Below, in pieces: positions 1-5,626 of a DNA stretch of 5,808 nucleotides. Made by a program: the position numbers and the translations under genes. The stretch lies in contig NZ_CAAGHK010000057.1 in the NCBI RefSeq assembly GCF_900769625.1, positions 1 to 5,808 of the forward strand, given 5' to 3'. The stretch is from an uncultured Clostridium sp. Its GTDB lineage: Bacteria; Bacillota; Clostridia; Clostridiales; Clostridiaceae. A model generated the notes under the pieces. It was not told the origin of the DNA. It made no database searches and saw nothing but the letters and a program-made list of their open reading frames with translations. Positions within the stretch are counted from its first letter, which is position 1; every line of letters starts with the position of its first letter.

Positions 1-143
1 GCATGAAGCAGGGTATGGAAGAAGGTAAAAGACAAAGAACAATTGAGCTGGCAAAAAATCTTTTAGATGTACTTGACAATGAAACAATATCCTTGAAAAC
101 AGGTTTGAGTATAGATGAAGTTGAAGATCTTAGAAGAAAGTGA
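1..143 (+). CDS. Rpn-family recombination-promoting nuclease / PD-(D/E)XK transposase-like protein, C-terminal end only
   Basis: The frame is open from the window edge to a TGA at 141-143 and gives 46 residues beginning MKQGMEEGKRQRTIELAKN. A glycine-spaced basic stretch (GMEEGKRQR), a helix (IELAKNLLDVL) and a closing segment with TGLSIDEVEDLRR are typical of the C-terminal tail of Rpn/PD-(D/E)XK transposase-like proteins, which are common and multicopy in Clostridia. Family members are DNA endonucleases linked to RecA-independent recombination; the nuclease domain itself would lie upstream of the window. The ATG at position 3 is probably internal, because the tail normally follows a nuclease domain of about 200 residues and no ribosome binding site can be seen. 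The family call rests on the tail alone and is moderately sure. Confidence 0.7.
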   Translation, partial: MKQGMEEGKRQRTIELAKNLLDVLDNETISLKTGLSIDEVEDLRRK

Positions 144-199
144 TGAAAAAGATATGCTGACAGCATGGTAGTCATGTTATGTTTCACTTCCACTATAAA

Positions 200-242
200 A
201 CCCATGAAAAATCATAATTTTGGATTTTCATGGGTCTTTTTT
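200..242 (+). terminator. Rho-independent terminator of the Rpn-like gene, possibly bidirectional
   Basis: An 11-bp perfect stem (ACCCATGAAAA at 200-210 with TTTTCATGGGT at 225-235) encloses a 14-base loop and runs into TCTTTTTT at 235-242. It lies 57 bases after the Rpn-like stop codon. On the minus strand it lies 44 bases beyond the stop of the FUSC gene and ends in TTTTAT, so it may serve both convergent genes, though less strongly in that direction. Confidence 0.85.
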
Positions 243-279
243 GATGAATAATAAAAAATCAGTAATGATAAATATTACT

Positions 280-1317
280 TTATTCTTTGTTACCTACAAA
301 TTTGCAGAAGTATTTATTAAAGACTATTCCATATACAGCGCCGAAAGCGTTGTTAAAAACTCTATAGAATATGGCTGCTGGAAAGCCTAAAATTGTTGAA
401 GCTATAGATATAGCTCCAAAAGTATTAAATACTGACTGGAATCCATAAGTTGCAGAAAGTCCTACACCTATTCCTCCAATAATTCCAATGTTGTCATACA
501 TAAATTGTGGACAGTAAGTATAAATAATAAATACTAATAAAGCTCCAAAAATATTTCCTAAAATTCTTTCTTTTACTTTCTGCTTTTTACCTGTTGGAAA
601 AGGAGTTATGATAGACATAACTGCAATGCCTGCCCACATAGGTCGTGGAAGATTTATCATTCTTGCAATAAATAAGATTGAAGATATAGCAAAAGTAATA
701 GACAGCTGCCACTTTGTTCTACGGGAATTAATATCAAATTCTTCAAAGAAACTTAAAAAATTTAGTTCATGGGTCTTTTTTCTGTGGCTTTTAAAATATA
801 TTATTCCAGTAATCAAAGAACCTATAATAAGTGCTTCTAATCTTTTAACATATACATGTCCAGATACATCATATCCATACAGTAATAGATATCCTAATAC
901 TAATGTGGAATGATTACACATTTTTTCATTATGGCATCCTAAAAACATCAATAAAAAAATACATAAACTATTCACCAATAATTCAACATATATATTGCTG
1001 GAATTACTTAATCTTGGGCCTATAGATAAAACTGCAAATATAGCTATTAAAGAAGGAAGTGCATGGGATGTTTTTATTGATAAATCTATATTTCTAAATA
1101 CTAAAACAAAAAGAAGAACAACAACACCAACAATACTGTTATCATTTCCGAAAAATTTACTATAAGTAATTACAAAAGCCATACAGAATACCATAGTTAT
1201 AAAAATCTTGAATAGATAAACTGCCCAATGTTTTAATTTTTCTTTGTTATTTTTTGAGTTTCTAATAAGTTCTTTTGAAGCAGCCTGATTTAGCTGCAAT
1301 TCTTGATAAAATGTCAT
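280..1317 (-). CDS. FUSC-family (fusaric acid resistance / aromatic acid exporter-like) membrane protein
   Basis: This 345-residue integral membrane protein resembles the FUSC superfamily, whose better known members (AaeB, fusaric acid resistance proteins, YccS-type) are linked to export of aromatic acids or other small compounds. The N-terminal half has about six hydrophobic segments (roughly residues 31-56, 61-75, 87-100, 109-127, 137-148, 159-175). A basic loop (KSHRKK, 176-181) precedes a second hydrophobic half (203-337). That half carries the family-like pattern RPMWAG (225-230) followed by ERILGNIFGA (250-259), and ends with RVFNNAFGAVYGIVFN (319-334). The start ATG at 1317 has GGAG eight bases upstream (complement of 1327-1330); an overlapping ATG four bases earlier is out of frame. 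It is a single-gene unit divergent from pulA, with its own strong promoter. It is shorter than proteobacterial FUSC pumps and has no large cytoplasmic domain. The substrate is unknown; the fold assignment is fairly sure. Confidence 0.8.
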   Translation of the reverse strand: MTFYQELQLNQAASKELIRNSKNNKEKLKHWAVYLFKIFITMVFCMAFVITYSKFFGNDNSIVGVVVLLFVLVFRNIDLSIKTSHALPSLIAIFAVLSIGPRLSNSSNIYVELLVNSLCIFLLMFLGCHNEKMCNHSTLVLGYLLLYGYDVSGHVYVKRLEALIIGSLITGIIYFKSHRKKTHELNFLSFFEEFDINSRRTKWQLSITFAISSILFIARMINLPRPMWAGIAVMSIITPFPTGKKQKVKERILGNIFGALLVFIIYTYCPQFMYDNIGIIGGIGVGLSATYGFQSVFNTFGAISIASTILGFPAAIFYRVFNNAFGAVYGIVFNKYFCKFVGNKE

Positions 1318-1356
1318 ACATTCAGTCTCCTAATATTTTTTAGTCAGTAAAGAAGC

Positions 1357-1385
1357 ATTATACACTTCAAAAAATAGATTGTCAA
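1357..1385 (-). promoter_or_regulatory. Consensus sigma-A promoter of the FUSC gene with a palindrome over the -35 box
   Basis: Read on the minus strand, TTGACA (complement of 1380-1385) is followed after exactly 17 bases by TATAAT (complement of 1357-1362), a perfect match to the vegetative consensus. Transcription would start near 1350, leaving a leader of about 33 bases with a GGAGA ribosome binding site. The -35 box lies inside the perfect palindrome GATTG-T-CAATC (1377-1387), a possible repressor operator. The promoter is clear; the operator role is inferred. Confidence 0.75.
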
Positions 1386-1522
1386 TCAAGTTTATATGTA
1401 GTTTGGAATCTGAAGGAAGTTTAATCAGATTATTAGTAATTTTTAATTTTGAGAAAATTTTATATGATAATAATATGTACAAGGTTATAAAATAATTGTA
1501 TTATATTACAAAAAGTTGGACA

Positions 1523-1556
1523 CATACTCTCTATAATCCTGAAAGTATGCTAAAAT
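1523..1556 (+). promoter_or_regulatory. Candidate pulA promoter region with an inverted repeat
   Basis: Two -10 candidates lie here. One is TATAAT at 1532-1537, without a convincing -35 at normal spacing: TTACAA at 1506-1511 is 20 bases away, and TTGGAC at 1516-1521 is only 10 away. The other is an extended -10, TGCTAAAAT at 1548-1556, which would start transcription near 1563. CATACT (1523-1528) and AGTATG (1544-1549) form an inverted repeat around the first -10 and touch the second. The poor -35 match would fit a promoter that needs an activator, but the sequence does not decide which -10 is used. Confidence 0.4.
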
Positions 1557-1562
1557 CAAAAT

Positions 1563-1576
1563 GGAAAACGTTTAAT
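1563..1576 (+). promoter_or_regulatory. cre-like site (possible CcpA catabolite repression) in front of pulA
   Basis: GGAAAACGTTTAAT matches the palindromic cre form TGAAAACGTTTTCA at 10 of 14 positions, including the central AAAACGTTT. The outer T and the closing TCA are not kept. It lies between the candidate promoter and the ribosome binding site, where bound CcpA would block transcription. Glucose repression of pullulanase genes is usual in Firmicutes, so the placement makes sense, but the match is imperfect. Confidence 0.4.
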
Positions 1577-1584
1577 AGGGGGAG
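1577..1584 (+). promoter_or_regulatory. Ribosome binding site that fixes the pulA start at 1590
   Basis: AGGGGGAG is a very strong Shine-Dalgarno sequence. Its last G is the first base of an in-frame GTG at 1584, which therefore cannot be its start. The ATG at 1590 lies five bases downstream, a workable spacing, so the protein starts there and is two residues shorter than the longest open frame. Confidence 0.8.
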
Positions 1585-1589
1585 TGAAT

Positions 1590-4568
1590 ATGAGAATTAT
1601 AAAAAAATTATCTGCAATGGTAATGGTATTTTTATTTTTAATATATATGATACCTATGCCAATATCAATTGCAAACGCAGCTGAAACATCTGATACAGTT
1701 TATGTAAAAATAAGATATTTAAGACCAGATTCTGATTATACTGATTGGAATCTCTGGGTTTGGCAGACTGGTAAGGATGGAAGTCAGGTGAATTTTGTGG
1801 GGGAAGATGAGCAAGGCAGATTTGCAGTTGTTGAAGCTCCTAAAAGTGCAGGTTCAATTAACTTTATAGTCCGTCAGGGAGACTGGACAGCAAAAGCTAC
1901 GAATGATGAAATTGTAGATTTAACTAAAGGTGATAGTGAAGTAGTAATTACTCAAGGGGATGAAGAAGCAACACGTTCAGATAAATCTCTTAACAGAAAC
2001 TTTGATAAAGTTACATTGAATTTAAACTACTTTAGATACCAAAAAGACTATAATGGAAGTACTGCTTCAATTTCATTAGATGGTCAAGATAATCAAGATT
2101 TAGCTTTCAAATCTGATAGTGATTATGGAAAAGTAATTCAAGTAACAGAAAATTCTGTAATAGATAAAAATGCTTTTTCAGTTAAAGTTGGAAATGATAA
2201 CGGTAAAGCTAAGAACATTAACTTAGCGTATGCAAATAATAATGGTGAAATTAATGCATACTTATTACAAGATGATGATCAGGTTTACTATAATGCGGAT
2301 GAACCGATAAGATTTCCTGAAATAATATATTTCAAGATTGATTCATTAAATGACATGACTTTTAAAGTAAATTCAAAAATTGAAAATGCAGATGATTTTG
2401 TATTAAAGAAAGACGGAATTACTCTTGCTAATTATTCTTATGTAATAAATTTAAATAATACAAAATTGGGAGGAAATATAAACTTAAATGATAAAATAGA
2501 CATTAATAGTACTTATACTTTAGAAAAACCAAATTATAAGAGTTTAGATGCAATTTTAGGAAGTAAAATGTTTGGCAGTGAATATTTTGAAAACATATAC
2601 AAATATAATGGGGATCTTGGTGCTGTTTATAGCAAAAATAATACAAAATTTGTTTTATGGGCCCCAACAGCTAAGAAAGTACAAGTTGCATTCTATGGAA
2701 AAGATGGAAAGGCGTATCTTTCACCAGCAGAAAAAATTGTTGATATGACAAAAGGAAACAATGGTGAATGGACTTATACTGCAAATGGAGATTTAGATGG
2801 TGAATACTACAATTATTTAGTAACTGTTAATGGAAAAGTAAATGAAGTAGTTGATCCTTATGCAAAAGCAGTTGGTGTCAATGGTAACAGAAGTATGGTT
2901 GTTAATTTAGAAAGCACTAACCCAAAAGGATGGACTTCAGATACTAAACCAAAGTTAGAATCAACAACAGATGCAAGAATATATGAAATGCATGTTAGAG
3001 ATTTCTCAATTGATGAAAATTCAGGAGTCCAAATGGAATACAGAGGTAAATATAAGGGTGTGTGGCAACCAAATACTGTAGTGCCAGGAACTGATGTGAA
3101 AACTGGAGTATCACATTTAAAAGAATTAGGAATTAACGTAGTTCAATTAATGCCGGCTTATGATTATCAATCAGTTGATGAAACAAAGACAAGTGGAGAA
3201 TACAACTGGGGTTATGATCCACAAAACTTTAATGTACCAGAAGGATCTTACTCAACAAATCCTTATGATGGTAAAATAAGAATTGAGGAATTTAAAGAAA
3301 TGGTACAAGAACTTCATAAACAAGGAATAAAAGTTGTGATGGATGTTGTTTATAACCACACATATAATCAAGATTCATGCTTAGAAAGAGCAGTACCAGG
3401 ATATTATTATCGTTATGATGAATATGGAAATCTTACAAATGGTTCCGGATGTGGAAATGAAACTGCATCAGATCATTATATGTATAGAAGATATATGATA
3501 GATTCAGTTAAATACTGGGTTAACGAATATCACATTGATGGTTTCAGATTCGACTTGATGGGTGTTTTTGATATTGATACTATGAAAGCAGTAAGAGAAG
3601 CATTGGATGAAATTGACCCAACAATCATAACTTATGGTGAAGGATGGACAGGAGGTACTTCTGCTTTAGATTGTTCAAAACAAGCATTAAAAGCTAATTG
3701 CCCAGAATTCGGTGAATTACAAATAGGTATGTTTAGTGATGATTTAAGAGATGGATTAAAAGGTAGTGTATTCAATATTACAGAGCCAGGATTTTTAAAT
3801 GGTGTTCAAAACTTAGAAGATACAATTAAATTTGGTATAGTAGCATCAACAGAGCATGATGATATTGATTATTCCAAAGTTAATTACTCAAAAGCACCAT
3901 GGGCTAATGAACCATATCAAACAATAACGTATGCTTCATGCCATGACAACAACACATTATGGGATAGATTACAATTAACTGCTCCAAATGAAAGTGAATC
4001 TGAACGTATTCAAATGGATAAGTTATGTGCTTCAATAATATGGACATCACAAGGTATGCCACTTATGCTTTCAGGTGAAGAGTTTGCAAGAACTAAATGT
4101 GATGAACAAGGAAATCTTGATGAAAACAGCTACATTTCAGGAGATTATGTAAATCAACTTGACTGGAACAGAGTAAGAAAGTATAACGATTTATATCAAT
4201 ATTATGTAGGATTATTAAAACTTAGAGATGAGCACAAAGCATTTAGAATGGATACAACTAAGGATATTCAAACTAATTTAACATTCTTAAAGAACGGTAT
4301 GGACTTTAATGGAAGCAACGTAGTTGCGTATACTTTAAATGGTAAGGCAGTTGGGGATACTTGGGATAACATGATAGTAATGTTTAATTCTAGCGATAAA
4401 GATGTTGAAGTAAGCTTACCAGGTAATAAGGACTGGGTTATTGTATTAGATTCTGATAAATCAGGAGTACAAAAATTAGGCACAGCTAAAGGAAAAATCA
4501 CTTTACCATCTAAAGGATCTTATGTACTTGTAGATGCTGAAAGCTATGAAAGGACACAAGAAAACTAG
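1590..4568 (+). CDS. pulA: Secreted type I pullulanase (GH13, CBM41-CBM41-like-CBM48)
   Basis: The 992-residue exported debranching enzyme hydrolyses alpha-1,6 bonds in pullulan, amylopectin, glycogen and limit dextrins, feeding maltodextrin uptake. Numbered from the ATG at 1590, residues 1-30 are a signal peptide (MRIIKK, hydrophobic core, ANA before AE). Residues 36-132 form a CBM41/PUD starch-binding module with the aromatic run W53, W56, W58. Residues 139-238 look like a second, degenerate CBM41, followed by a linker beta domain (240-335). CBM48 begins near D342. The GH13 barrel starts near D461 and shows the type I pullulanase signature YNWGYDP (538-544), region I DVVYNH (585-590), the nucleophile D655 in DGFRFD, the acid/base E684 in YGEGW, and H785-D786 in region IV. 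A C-terminal beta domain (about 880-992) ends the protein. No S-layer or sortase anchor is visible, so it is probably released. Absence of a second catalytic module argues against a bifunctional amylopullulanase. It appears monocistronic. Confidence 0.96.
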   Translation: MRIIKKLSAMVMVFLFLIYMIPMPISIANAAETSDTVYVKIRYLRPDSDYTDWNLWVWQTGKDGSQVNFVGEDEQGRFAVVEAPKSAGSINFIVRQGDWTAKATNDEIVDLTKGDSEVVITQGDEEATRSDKSLNRNFDKVTLNLNYFRYQKDYNGSTASISLDGQDNQDLAFKSDSDYGKVIQVTENSVIDKNAFSVKVGNDNGKAKNINLAYANNNGEINAYLLQDDDQVYYNADEPIRFPEIIYFKIDSLNDMTFKVNSKIENADDFVLKKDGITLANYSYVINLNNTKLGGNINLNDKIDINSTYTLEKPNYKSLDAILGSKMFGSEYFENIYKYNGDLGAVYSKNNTKFVLWAPTAKKVQVAFYGKDGKAYLSPAEKIVDMTKGNNGEWTYTANGDLDGEYYNYLVTVNGKVNEVVDPYAKAVGVNGNRSMVVNLESTNPKGWTSDTKPKLESTTDARIYEMHVRDFSIDENSGVQMEYRGKYKGVWQPNTVVPGTDVKTGVSHLKELGINVVQLMPAYDYQSVDETKTSGEYNWGYDPQNFNVPEGSYSTNPYDGKIRIEEFKEMVQELHKQGIKVVMDVVYNHTYNQDSCLERAVPGYYYRYDEYGNLTNGSGCGNETASDHYMYRRYMIDSVKYWVNEYHIDGFRFDLMGVFDIDTMKAVREALDEIDPTIITYGEGWTGGTSALDCSKQALKANCPEFGELQIGMFSDDLRDGLKGSVFNITEPGFLNGVQNLEDTIKFGIVASTEHDDIDYSKVNYSKAPWANEPYQTITYASCHDNNTLWDRLQLTAPNESESERIQMDKLCASIIWTSQGMPLMLSGEEFARTKCDEQGNLDENSYISGDYVNQLDWNRVRKYNDLYQYYVGLLKLRDEHKAFRMDTTKDIQTNLTFLKNGMDFNGSNVVAYTLNGKAVGDTWDNMIVMFNSSDKDVEVSLPGNKDWVIVLDSDKSGVQKLGTAKGKITLPSKGSYVLVDAESYERTQEN

Positions 4569-4591
4569 TTCTTGAAATAAAAACCTTAAGG
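4551..4591 (+). repeat. 41-base direct repeat, copy 1 (pulA 3' end and flank)
   Basis: This segment covers the last five pulA codons (R-T-Q-E-N), the stop TAG (4566-4568) and 23 bases after it, ending in the palindrome CCTTAAGG. It recurs at 5573-5613 with three mismatches (4553 G to A, 4565 C to T, 4583 A to C). Two of these are silent with respect to the RTQEN-stop reading. The next eight bases still match at five positions. Confidence 0.85.
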
Positions 4592-4600
4592 GTATAAAGC

Positions 4601-4619
4601 ATATCCTTGTCAAGGATAT
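4601..4619 (+). other. Small hairpin just downstream of pulA
   Basis: ATATCCTT (4601-4608) pairs perfectly with AAGGATAT (4612-4619) over a three-base loop (GTC). It is followed only by TTTAATAAG, so it is a weak terminator at best. It may be a 3'-end mRNA-protecting structure ahead of the stronger terminator at 4677. Confidence 0.4.
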
Positions 4620-4676
4620 TTAATAAGTAGAATATGATATTATTGGCGAAAACTTAATCTTTTAAGAATAATAAGA

Positions 4677-4718
4677 AATTAATCCACATCATTAAAAGTT
4701 GATGCGGATTAATTTTTT
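4677..4718 (+). terminator. Rho-independent terminator of pulA
   Basis: A 15-bp stem with a single A/C mismatch (4677-4691 with 4700-4714) closes an eight-base loop (TTAAAAGT) and is followed by TTTTTT at 4713-4718. It lies 108 bases after the pulA stop and separates pulA from the repeat-protein gene. The stretch from 4569 to 4900 has no convincing open frame; apart from this hairpin, the small hairpin at 4601 and the UTR hairpin at 4826, it is AT-rich DNA. Confidence 0.85.
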
Positions 4719-4762
4719 AGATAAAAATATTTAAATTGAATATTTAGAATCTTAACGTTAAT

Positions 4763-4787
4763 TTTACATTGGGTGTGTTATTATAAA
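4763..4787 (+). promoter_or_regulatory. Weak candidate promoter for the repeat-protein gene
   Basis: TTTACA (4763-4768) and TATAAA (4782-4787) are good hexamers, but the spacer is only 13 bases, too short for a normal sigma-A promoter. The region lies after the pulA terminator and before an A-rich tract (4798-4826), so the gene probably has a promoter somewhere here. The exact site is not fixed by the sequence. Confidence 0.25.
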
Positions 4788-4825
4788 CGTGTAGACAAGA
4801 TAAAAAACAAAAAACAAATAAAAAA

Positions 4826-4850
4826 TAATATTTATTCCAAATAAATATTA
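4826..4850 (+). other. AT-only hairpin in the leader of the repeat-protein gene
   Basis: TAATATTTATT (4826-4836) pairs perfectly with AATAAATATTA (4840-4850) over the three-base loop CCA. The 11-bp stem lies 50 bases ahead of the start codon at 4901. It is not followed by a U-run, so it is not a terminator; it could stabilise the 5' end of the transcript. Confidence 0.45.
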
Positions 4851-4884
4851 AAGTTTAAATTATTGTATATAAAAGATTAAGAAT

Positions 4885-4893
4885 GGAAGGAAG
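4885..4893 (+). promoter_or_regulatory. Ribosome binding site that fixes the repeat-protein start at 4901
   Basis: GGAAGGAAG ends seven bases before the ATG at 4901. The earlier in-frame ATG at 4883 runs directly into this Shine-Dalgarno sequence and has no good site of its own. Starting at 4901 also puts the MKRR basic end directly at the head of the signal peptide. Confidence 0.75.
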
Positions 4894-4900
4894 ATTAATT

Positions 4901-5509
4901 ATGAAAAGAAGATTATTATTAGGAATGACAGCATTAACTTTAACAGCATTAGTAGGATTTGCAGGATTTACATCATATAGAGCAAATGCACAGGAACTTA
5001 ACAGTTATAGTGGTGAAGATGTAGCAGTTGACTTAACTAACAATCAGTTTGCAAAAATCGAAAACGGAGAAGAAGTAACAGTAGATGGAATTGTTATAAG
5101 TGGTTTATCTAAGGAAGATAGAGAAGTTGAGTTGACTGATGAGCAGTTTGCAAAAATCAAAAATGGAGAAGAAATAACAACAGATGGAATTGTTATAAGC
5201 GGCTCATCTGAGGAATATAAAGAAGTTAAGTTGACTGATGAGCAGTTTGCAAAAATCGAAAATGGAGAAGAAGTAACAGTAGATGGAGTTGTTATAAGCG
5301 GCTCATCTGACGAGGATGTAGAAGTTGAGTTGACTGATGAGCAATTTGCAAAAATCGAAAATGGAGAAGAAGTAACAGTAGATGGAATTGTTATAAGTGG
5401 TTTATCTGAGGAAAATAAAGAAGTTGAATTGACTGATGAGCAGTTTGCAAAAATTGAAAATGGAGAAGAAATAACAACAGATGGAATTGTTATAAAAGGA
5501 GAAAAGTAA
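4901..5509 (+). CDS. Secreted acidic protein of five 33-residue tandem repeats, unknown function
   Basis: The 202-residue product starts with a clear signal peptide: MKRR, a hydrophobic stretch to about residue 24, and ANA before QE (cut after A30). After a short linker (31-42), the whole mature protein is five repeats starting at V43, V76, V109, V142 and V175; the last is cut to 28 residues and ends in KGEK. Each repeat reads V-x-L-T-D-E-Q-F-A-K-I, then E/K-N-G-E-E-V/I-T, then V/T-D-G-I/V-V-I-S-G, then an acidic linker of about eight residues. The pattern suggests a short helix and two strands per unit, but this is inferred. The mature protein is strongly acidic and lacks Cys and Trp. There is no sortase motif, lipobox or recognised domain, and I do not recognise the family. 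It follows pulA but has its own ribosome binding site and terminator, so it is probably a separate unit. A role at the cell surface or in the medium is inferred from export only. Confidence 0.85.
   Translation: MKRRLLLGMTALTLTALVGFAGFTSYRANAQELNSYSGEDVAVDLTNNQFAKIENGEEVTVDGIVISGLSKEDREVELTDEQFAKIKNGEEITTDGIVISGSSEEYKEVKLTDEQFAKIENGEEVTVDGVVISGSSDEDVEVELTDEQFAKIENGEEVTVDGIVISGLSEENKEVELTDEQFAKIENGEEITTDGIVIKGEK
5027..5506 (+). repeat. Five tandem 99-base coding repeats
   Basis: Units begin at 5027, 5126, 5225, 5324 and 5423 (the last is 84 bases and ends at the stop codon). The period is exactly 99 bases, so the reading frame is kept. The units are near-identical in DNA as well as protein, for example AAAATCGAAAATGGAGAAG recurs, which points to recent expansion or ongoing gene conversion. 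Units 1-2 resemble units 4-5 as a pair. Confidence 0.95.
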
Positions 5510-5512
5510 GAC

Positions 5513-5557
5513 AATCAGGGGTGATGTACTAAAGAATGGTACATCACCCCTGATTTT
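5513..5557 (+). terminator. Strong Rho-independent terminator of the repeat-protein gene
   Basis: A perfect 17-bp stem (5513-5529 with 5539-5555), including GGGGTGATG, closes a nine-base loop (TAAAGAATG) and runs into TTTTAATATTTAAT. It starts three bases after the stop codon. The stem is very stable, but the U-run is short and broken by A residues. Confidence 0.85.
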
Positions 5558-5572
5558 AATATTTAATGGATA

Positions 5573-5613
5573 AGAACACAAGAAAATTAGTTCTTGAAAT
5601 AAAACCCTTAAGG
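5573..5613 (+). repeat. 41-base direct repeat, copy 2 (displaced copy of the pulA 3' end)
   Basis: This copy matches 4551-4591 at 38 of 41 positions and still spells R-T-Q-E-N-stop in one frame (AGA ACA CAA GAA AAT TAG at 5573-5590), but no pullulanase coding sequence precedes it. It begins 15 bases after the terminator of the repeat-protein gene and ends where the transposase remnant begins. Confidence 0.85.
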
Positions 5614-5626
5614 TTATCAGGAGATA

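Noticed and set aside
154..166. Palindrome ATGCTG-A-CAGCAT after the Rpn-like stop
   Set aside because: Too short and with a one-base centre; no partner site or promoter nearby to support an operator or attachment site.
608..913. 101-codon plus-strand open frame inside the FUSC gene
   Set aside because: It lies wholly within the minus-strand membrane protein gene, has no good ribosome binding site and encodes nothing recognisable.
1496..1684. 62-codon open frame overlapping the pulA start
   Set aside because: It runs through the promoter, cre-like site and ribosome binding site of pulA and into its signal peptide in another frame; no protein features.
4268..4501. 77-codon minus-strand open frame at the pulA 3' end
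   Set aside because: A shadow of the pullulanase C-terminal domain, with no start signals.
5027..5506. Regularly spaced repeats as a possible CRISPR array
   Set aside because: The repeats are directly adjacent, 99 bases long and in frame within a coding gene, with no unique spacers.
5044..5514. Antisense open frame of 156 codons across the repeat array
   Set aside because: It exists only because the 99-base period keeps every frame free of stops; the sense strand has the signal peptide, ribosome binding site and terminator.
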